Shown here: positions 7,567 to 10,233 of the stretch, piece by piece
Layout of the letters: each line of letters starts with the position of its first letter
Position numbering within the stretch: the first letter of the stretch is position 1
Source of the DNA: Planctomycetota bacterium
GTDB lineage: Bacteria > Planctomycetota > SZUA-567
Length of the DNA: 10,233 nt
Assembly: GCA_020860865.1 (NCBI GenBank)
Contig: JAJBTL010000335.1
Coordinates: 9,175 to 19,407 of the forward strand
Direction: 5' to 3'
Made by a program: the position numbers and the translations under genes
The notes under the pieces: model-generated
Told to the model about the DNA's origin: nothing
The model's database searches: none
What the model saw: the letters and a program-made list of their open reading frames with translations, nothing else

Positions 7567-7595
7567 AATGCTGTGATACCTGGATTTACAGCATT
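7567..7595. repeat. 8-bp inverted repeat upstream of xerC
   Basis: AATGCTGT (7567-7574) and ACAGCATT (7588-7595) are perfect inverted copies separated by 13 nt. They lie about 150 nt before the xerC TTG start. The pair could be an operator or a cruciform. The 13-nt gap between CTGT and ACAG does not fit the E. coli LexA box, which has 8, and the arms are not dif-like. Confidence 0.5.
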
Positions 7596-7660
7596 CCCCG
7601 ATACGGCGTCGCGGTTACCGGACGCTGGCAACGCACCGCGGTATCGGCCGTAAACAGGTG

Positions 7661-7692
7661 AAAAAACGCCCTTCTCCGAAGAAAAGGGCGTT
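7661..7692 (-). terminator. intrinsic terminator after the GNAT gene
   Basis: AACGCCCTT (7665-7673) pairs with AAGGGCGTT (7684-7692). On the minus strand the stem is followed by a run of T residues (complement of A at 7661-7666). It begins 30 nt past the GNAT stop, making it the clear end of the ilvC-GNAT unit. Confidence 0.85.
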
Positions 7693-7722
7693 CACGAAAA
7701 CGTGGTAAAAATTTACGACGAC

Positions 7723-8247
7723 TCAGTCCTCGTCGTCGTCCTCGTCCGTGGCCCGGGGTAGGCCGGGACCGGCGAGGCGCCGTCCCATGACCGTCACCTC
7801 CCGAATCGGAATAAAGCCGAGGCTGGCCGCGAAGTCCCGGCCGCCGGCGCCGGCGAGGGACAACGACGCCTCGACCCGGACGTGATCCGAACCGCGCCGT
7901 TCCAGTTCCGCCAACGCCAGGGTGGCGAGTTGTTTGCCGATACCCCGGCGCCGCCACTCCGGCCGCACCGCCACGTAGTGGAGCTCGTTCACATACGGGT
8001 TGACGCAGGCGGCGCCGACCACTTCCTCCCCGGCCTTCGCCAGGTAGCAGCAGTCCATCAGTTCAATTGTGCTGAAATAAAAGTCGTCAGCCGCCATCAG
8101 TTCGTCCGCGAGGCTCGAGGCTGGCAGCCCGGCCTCGGCCGCCGCGTGGTTCTCCGGTTCCAGCGTCGGGCGGTGGACGGCGAGGGGCAGGGGGCCGAGT
8201 CGGCCCTGGTCGGCCAGTTGGGCCCGGTCGATTGCGATGTCTGCCAT
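7723..8247 (-). CDS. GNAT-family N-acetyltransferase
   Basis: GNAT enzymes transfer an acetyl group from acetyl-CoA to an amine. In this 174-residue protein the acetyl-CoA pyrophosphate loop (motif A) is clear: LHYVAVRPEWRRRGIGKQL, with RRRGIGK at 99-105. A motif B-like segment is FAASLGFIPIREV (139-151), although the usual Tyr of the FYxxLGF motif is replaced (Ala140). The N-terminal 60 residues are divergent and may shape the acceptor site. The C-terminus is strongly acidic, with DEDDDED as the last seven residues. The ATG at 8245-8247 has GGAG 6 nt upstream. It starts 27 nt after the ilvC stop and is followed by a strong terminator, so it is very likely co-transcribed with ilvC. Acceptor unknown; a role tied to branched-chain amino acid metabolism is only a guess from position. 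Confidence 0.85.
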   Translation of the reverse strand: MADIAIDRAQLADQGRLGPLPLAVHRPTLEPENHAAAEAGLPASSLADELMAADDFYFSTIELMDCCYLAKAGEEVVGAACVNPYVNELHYVAVRPEWRRRGIGKQLATLALAELERRGSDHVRVEASLSLAGAGGRDFAASLGFIPIREVTVMGRRLAGPGLPRATDEDDDED

Positions 8248-8274
8248 GGCGAACTCCGTGTCCTTGGAGAATGG

Positions 8275-9276
8275 TTACACTTCCTTCGGGTTGACAAACG
8301 GCATCATCCGCCGCAGTTTGCGGCCGGTCGTTTCCAGTTGGCTGGTGCGGTCGCGTTCGCGCATTTTCTGGAGAACCGGCATCTTGACGAGGCATTCCAT
8401 CAGCCATTCCCGGGCGAACGAACCGTTCTGGATCTCCCCGAGAATGTCCCGCATGGCTTCGCGGCTCGAGTCGTTGACGACGCGCGGGCCGCGGGTGTGG
8501 CCGCCGTATTCGGCCGTGTCCGACACCGAATGGTTCATGTAGGCGAGGCCGCCCTGGTAGAACAGGTCGACGATGAGTTTGAGTTCGTGCATAACTTCAA
8601 AGTAGGCGATTTCCGGCTGGTAGCCGTTTTCCACCATGAGGTCGAAGGCGCTCCGGACGAGTTCACTAACGCCGCCGCAGAGGACGGCTTGTTCGCCGAA
8701 GAGATCCGTTTCGGTCTCTTCCTTGAAGCTGGTCTCGAGAAGACCGGCACGGGCGCCGCCGACGCCCATCCCGTAGGCGAGGGCGATTTTCAGGGCGTCG
8801 CCGGAGTAGTTCTGGTGGATGGCGAAGAGGCAGGGGACGCCGCCGCCCTTTTCGTACTCGGACCGGACCAGATGGCCGGGGCCTTTCGGGGCAATCATGG
8901 CGACGTCGATGTTTTCCGGAACGGTTATTTGCCCGTAGTGGATGTTGAAGCCGTGGGCGAACATGAGCATCTTCTTCTCGGTCAGGGCCGGGAGGATGTC
9001 CCGCTCGTAGACGGCGGCCTGGACCTGGTCTGGGAGGAGTATCATGACGACATCCGCCTTGTCCGCCGCTTCCCGGGGGGTGAGGACGGTAAAGCCGTGC
9101 TCTTCGGCGAGACGGGCGCCGGGCCCGCCGGCCTTCGAGGCGACAATGACCTGGAACCCGGAATCACGGAGGTTCTGGGCATGGGCGTGGCCCTGGGAGC
9201 CGTACCCGATGATGGCGATGGTTTTGCCGTCGAGGACGGACCGGTCGACGTCTTTTTCATAATACATTGTTGCCAT
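8275..9276 (-). CDS. ilvC: ketol-acid reductoisomerase (class I)
   Basis: IlvC converts acetolactate and acetohydroxybutyrate to dihydroxy acids in valine, leucine and isoleucine synthesis. The 333-residue length fits class I. The dinucleotide loop is GYGSQGHAHAQNLRDSG (24-40). Catalytic and metal residues are present: His108 (FAHGF), Lys131 (APKGPGH), Asp191 and Glu195 (TDLFGEQ), Glu227 and Glu231 (YFEVMHELKLIVDL) and Ser252 (HSVSDTAEYG). The loop that usually binds the NADPH 2'-phosphate reads VASKAGGPGARLAEEHG (45-61), with Lys48 and Gly53 where many class I enzymes have Arg and Ser. ATG at 9276 has AAGGAGT 8 nt upstream. No ilvB or ilvN is next to it. Behind it lies the GNAT gene; ahead of it an AT-rich region, an inverted repeat and the aroE terminator, so a separate promoter is likely. 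Confidence 0.97.
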   Translation of the reverse strand: MATMYYEKDVDRSVLDGKTIAIIGYGSQGHAHAQNLRDSGFQVIVASKAGGPGARLAEEHGFTVLTPREAADKADVVMILLPDQVQAAVYERDILPALTEKKMLMFAHGFNIHYGQITVPENIDVAMIAPKGPGHLVRSEYEKGGGVPCLFAIHQNYSGDALKIALAYGMGVGGARAGLLETSFKEETETDLFGEQAVLCGGVSELVRSAFDLMVENGYQPEIAYFEVMHELKLIVDLFYQGGLAYMNHSVSDTAEYGGHTRGPRVVNDSSREAMRDILGEIQNGSFAREWLMECLVKMPVLQKMRERDRTSQLETTGRKLRRMMPFVNPKEV

Positions 9277-9312
9277 GGACGCGTACTCCTTAACTGACTG
9301 CTAGGTTGGCGA

Positions 9313-9340
9313 GAGAGGCTGTGTCCTCGGACACTGTCTC
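9313..9340 (-). repeat. inverted repeat in the ilvC leader
   Basis: GTGTCC (9321-9326) and GGACAC (9329-9334) are inverted copies around 2 nt. With a GAGA/TCTC outer pairing (9313-9316 with 9337-9340) they could form a hairpin about 45 nt before the ilvC ATG. It could be an operator or an RNA leader structure. No leader peptide or T-box feature is visible. Confidence 0.4.
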
Positions 9341-9356
9341 GGTAACGGGTACCTGT

Positions 9357-9376
9357 TTAAACTCTTCTATATTAAA
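9357..9376 (-). promoter_or_regulatory. AT-rich possible promoter of ilvC
   Basis: The minus strand contains overlapping TAATAT and TATAGA (9374-9366), a local AT-rich island in a GC-rich window, about 90-100 nt before the ilvC ATG. No clear -35 hexamer was found, so the call is tentative. Confidence 0.28.
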
Positions 9377-9386
9377 CTTTCTCCCC

Positions 9387-9415
9387 AAAAAAAGAACCCG
9401 CACCGTCGCCGGTGC
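9387..9415 (-). terminator. probable terminator after aroE
   Basis: GCACCG (9400-9405) pairs with CGGTGC (9410-9415); on the minus strand the stem is followed by GGGTTC and seven T residues (9393-9387). A second 7-bp hairpin, CGGCGGG/CCCGCCG (9425-9443), sits between it and the aroE stop. The 6-nt gap before the T-tract makes this less ideal than the other terminators. Confidence 0.6.
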
Positions 9416-9452
9416 GCGCTCACGCGGCGGGCGCGTCCCGCCGGACAGGGTT

Positions 9453-10233
9453 TTATTTACTTGTAGATTTTTCCATCCTCCAGGTCAAGGAGGTAATTTT
9501 CGGCAATTTCTCGCCGGTCCAGTGGCGGAACTGGTCGGCGATTTGGCGGAGAAATATCTGGACGCCGTCCACGACGATGGCGCCGGCCGCCGCCGCGTCC
9601 TTCAAGAACTGCGTCTCCTGTGGATTGTGGACGACATCGAAGGCAAGCATGCCCTCGCGCCAATTCGCCGCCGGGAACGGCGATTCACCGACATTCGGGT
9701 ACATGCCGACCGGGGTGGTGTTGGCGACGACGTCCCAATTGGCATGGAGAGCGTCGTTCCAGTCTTCCACGTCCCACTCCATGCCGTCCACCGACGCCGC
9801 CCGCCAGGCCGAATCGCTGTCGATGGCCGCTATGGTAACGCGGCAGCCGAGGAAAGTAAGGGCGAGGGCGGCGGCCCGGCTGGTGCCGCCGGCGCCGAGG
9901 ACGAGGGCGGAGCCGCCGGTCAGATTGATGCCGTTGTCGAAGGTGGCGGCTTTGATTGTCTCGAAAATCGCCGGTAGATCGGTCGAATTGGCCCGCCAGC
10001 CCTTTTCCGTCAGGGTCAGGGTGTTGGCGGCGCCGAGGCGGGAGGCGTTTTCGGAACAGAGGTCGGCCCAGCGCACCGCCGCCATTTTGTGGGGCATCGT
10101 CACGGACAGGCCGTGGAGGTTGATGGCGTGCGGGACGGTGTTCAGGAAATCCTCCGCCGAGACGGAAAAGAACGGGATGAACACGCCGTCAATCCCGAGT
10201 TGGCTGAAGGCGCGGTTATGGATGCGGAAGCTC
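9453..10233 (-). CDS. aroE: shikimate dehydrogenase, 5' end beyond the window
   Basis: AroE reduces 3-dehydroshikimate to shikimate in the aromatic amino acid pathway. About 259 codons are visible; roughly the first 15-20 are missing at the right edge, where the frame stays open and reads SFRIHNRAFSQLGID. Numbering from that serine, the catalytic lysine is Lys49 (VTMPHK), the substrate Asn is Asn70 (GAANT), and the catalytic Asp is Asp85. The nucleotide loop is GAGGTSRAA (113-121), and the hallmark NTTPVGM is at 171-177. Gln230 near the C-terminus is also kept. Two parts differ from the usual family. The GxNTDxxG motif reads ANSTDLPA (81-88). The NADP-selective NRTxxR/K segment is absent, and AIDSD (136-140) stands in its place. 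An AroE-like paralogue with altered specificity is therefore possible. The gene ends in TAA, then paired hairpins and a T-tract. Confidence 0.9.
   Translation of the reverse strand, partial: SFRIHNRAFSQLGIDGVFIPFFSVSAEDFLNTVPHAINLHGLSVTMPHKMAAVRWADLCSENASRLGAANTLTLTEKGWRANSTDLPAIFETIKAATFDNGINLTGGSALVLGAGGTSRAAALALTFLGCRVTIAAIDSDSAWRAASVDGMEWDVEDWNDALHANWDVVANTTPVGMYPNVGESPFPAANWREGMLAFDVVHNPQETQFLKDAAAAGAIVVDGVQIFLRQIADQFRHWTGEKLPKITSLTWRMEKSTSK

Larger units (their letters stand above)
7421..7722. other. intergenic region between the GNAT stop and the xerC start
   Basis: About 300 nt holding the GNAT terminator (7661-7692), an 8-bp inverted repeat (7567-7595) and, presumably, the xerC promoter. 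I could not pair good -35 and -10 boxes for xerC. The right part of the gap has no credible ORF. Confidence 0.5.

Noticed and set aside
7571..7591. A LexA (SOS) box reading CTGT...ACAG upstream of xerC
   Set aside because: The spacing is 13 nt where the E. coli-type LexA box has 8, and no other SOS feature is present.
7882..9297. A 471-codon open frame on the plus strand opposite ilvC and the GNAT gene
   Set aside because: It is the shadow of ilvC and the GNAT gene. The translation has no family motif and crosses two real genes and the gap between them.

Overview
This window looks like an ordinary stretch of chromosome from a GC-rich, probably anaerobic bacterium. The case for anaerobiosis is hydF, the GTPase that matures [FeFe]-hydrogenase. 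The proline-tRNA ligase is the archaeal/eukaryal-like type with a C-terminal cysteine-rich zinc domain, a form found scattered among bacteria. An uncultured member of the PVC group or a similar lineage would fit, but nothing here proves the phylum. I see no mobile element, CRISPR array, rRNA, tRNA or phage gene.

Plus strand, 1-4995: the tail of a flavodoxin-fold oxidoreductase (partial), hydF, a DusB-type tRNA-dihydrouridine synthase, proS, and a PHP-domain phosphatase of the YcdX type. The first three are tightly packed (5-nt gap, then a 4-nt ATGA overlap) and probably form one transcript. proS follows after 124 nt, with its own ribosome binding site and possible promoter elements. A GC-rich hairpin lies after proS, and the PHP gene has its own ribosome binding site.

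Minus strand, 5119-10233 (read right to left): aroE (5' end beyond the window), ilvC, a GNAT acetyltransferase, a XerC/XerD-type tyrosine recombinase, and a metallo-beta-lactamase-fold hydrolase. Hairpins with T-tracts separate aroE from ilvC, the GNAT gene from xerC, and xerC from the hydrolase. The likely units are therefore aroE, ilvC-GNAT, xerC and the hydrolase. The two strands converge at 4996-5118, where I see no strong terminator.

The genes cover unrelated core functions: hydrogenase maturation, tRNA modification and charging, branched-chain and aromatic amino acid synthesis, and chromosome-dimer resolution. I did not find a convincing new multi-gene system. The points most worth a second look are the non-canonical NADP-phosphate-binding regions in both IlvC and AroE, the altered substrate-pocket motif of AroE, the GNAT gene downstream of ilvC, the proline-rich tail and TTG start of the recombinase, and inverted repeats upstream of ilvC and xerC.
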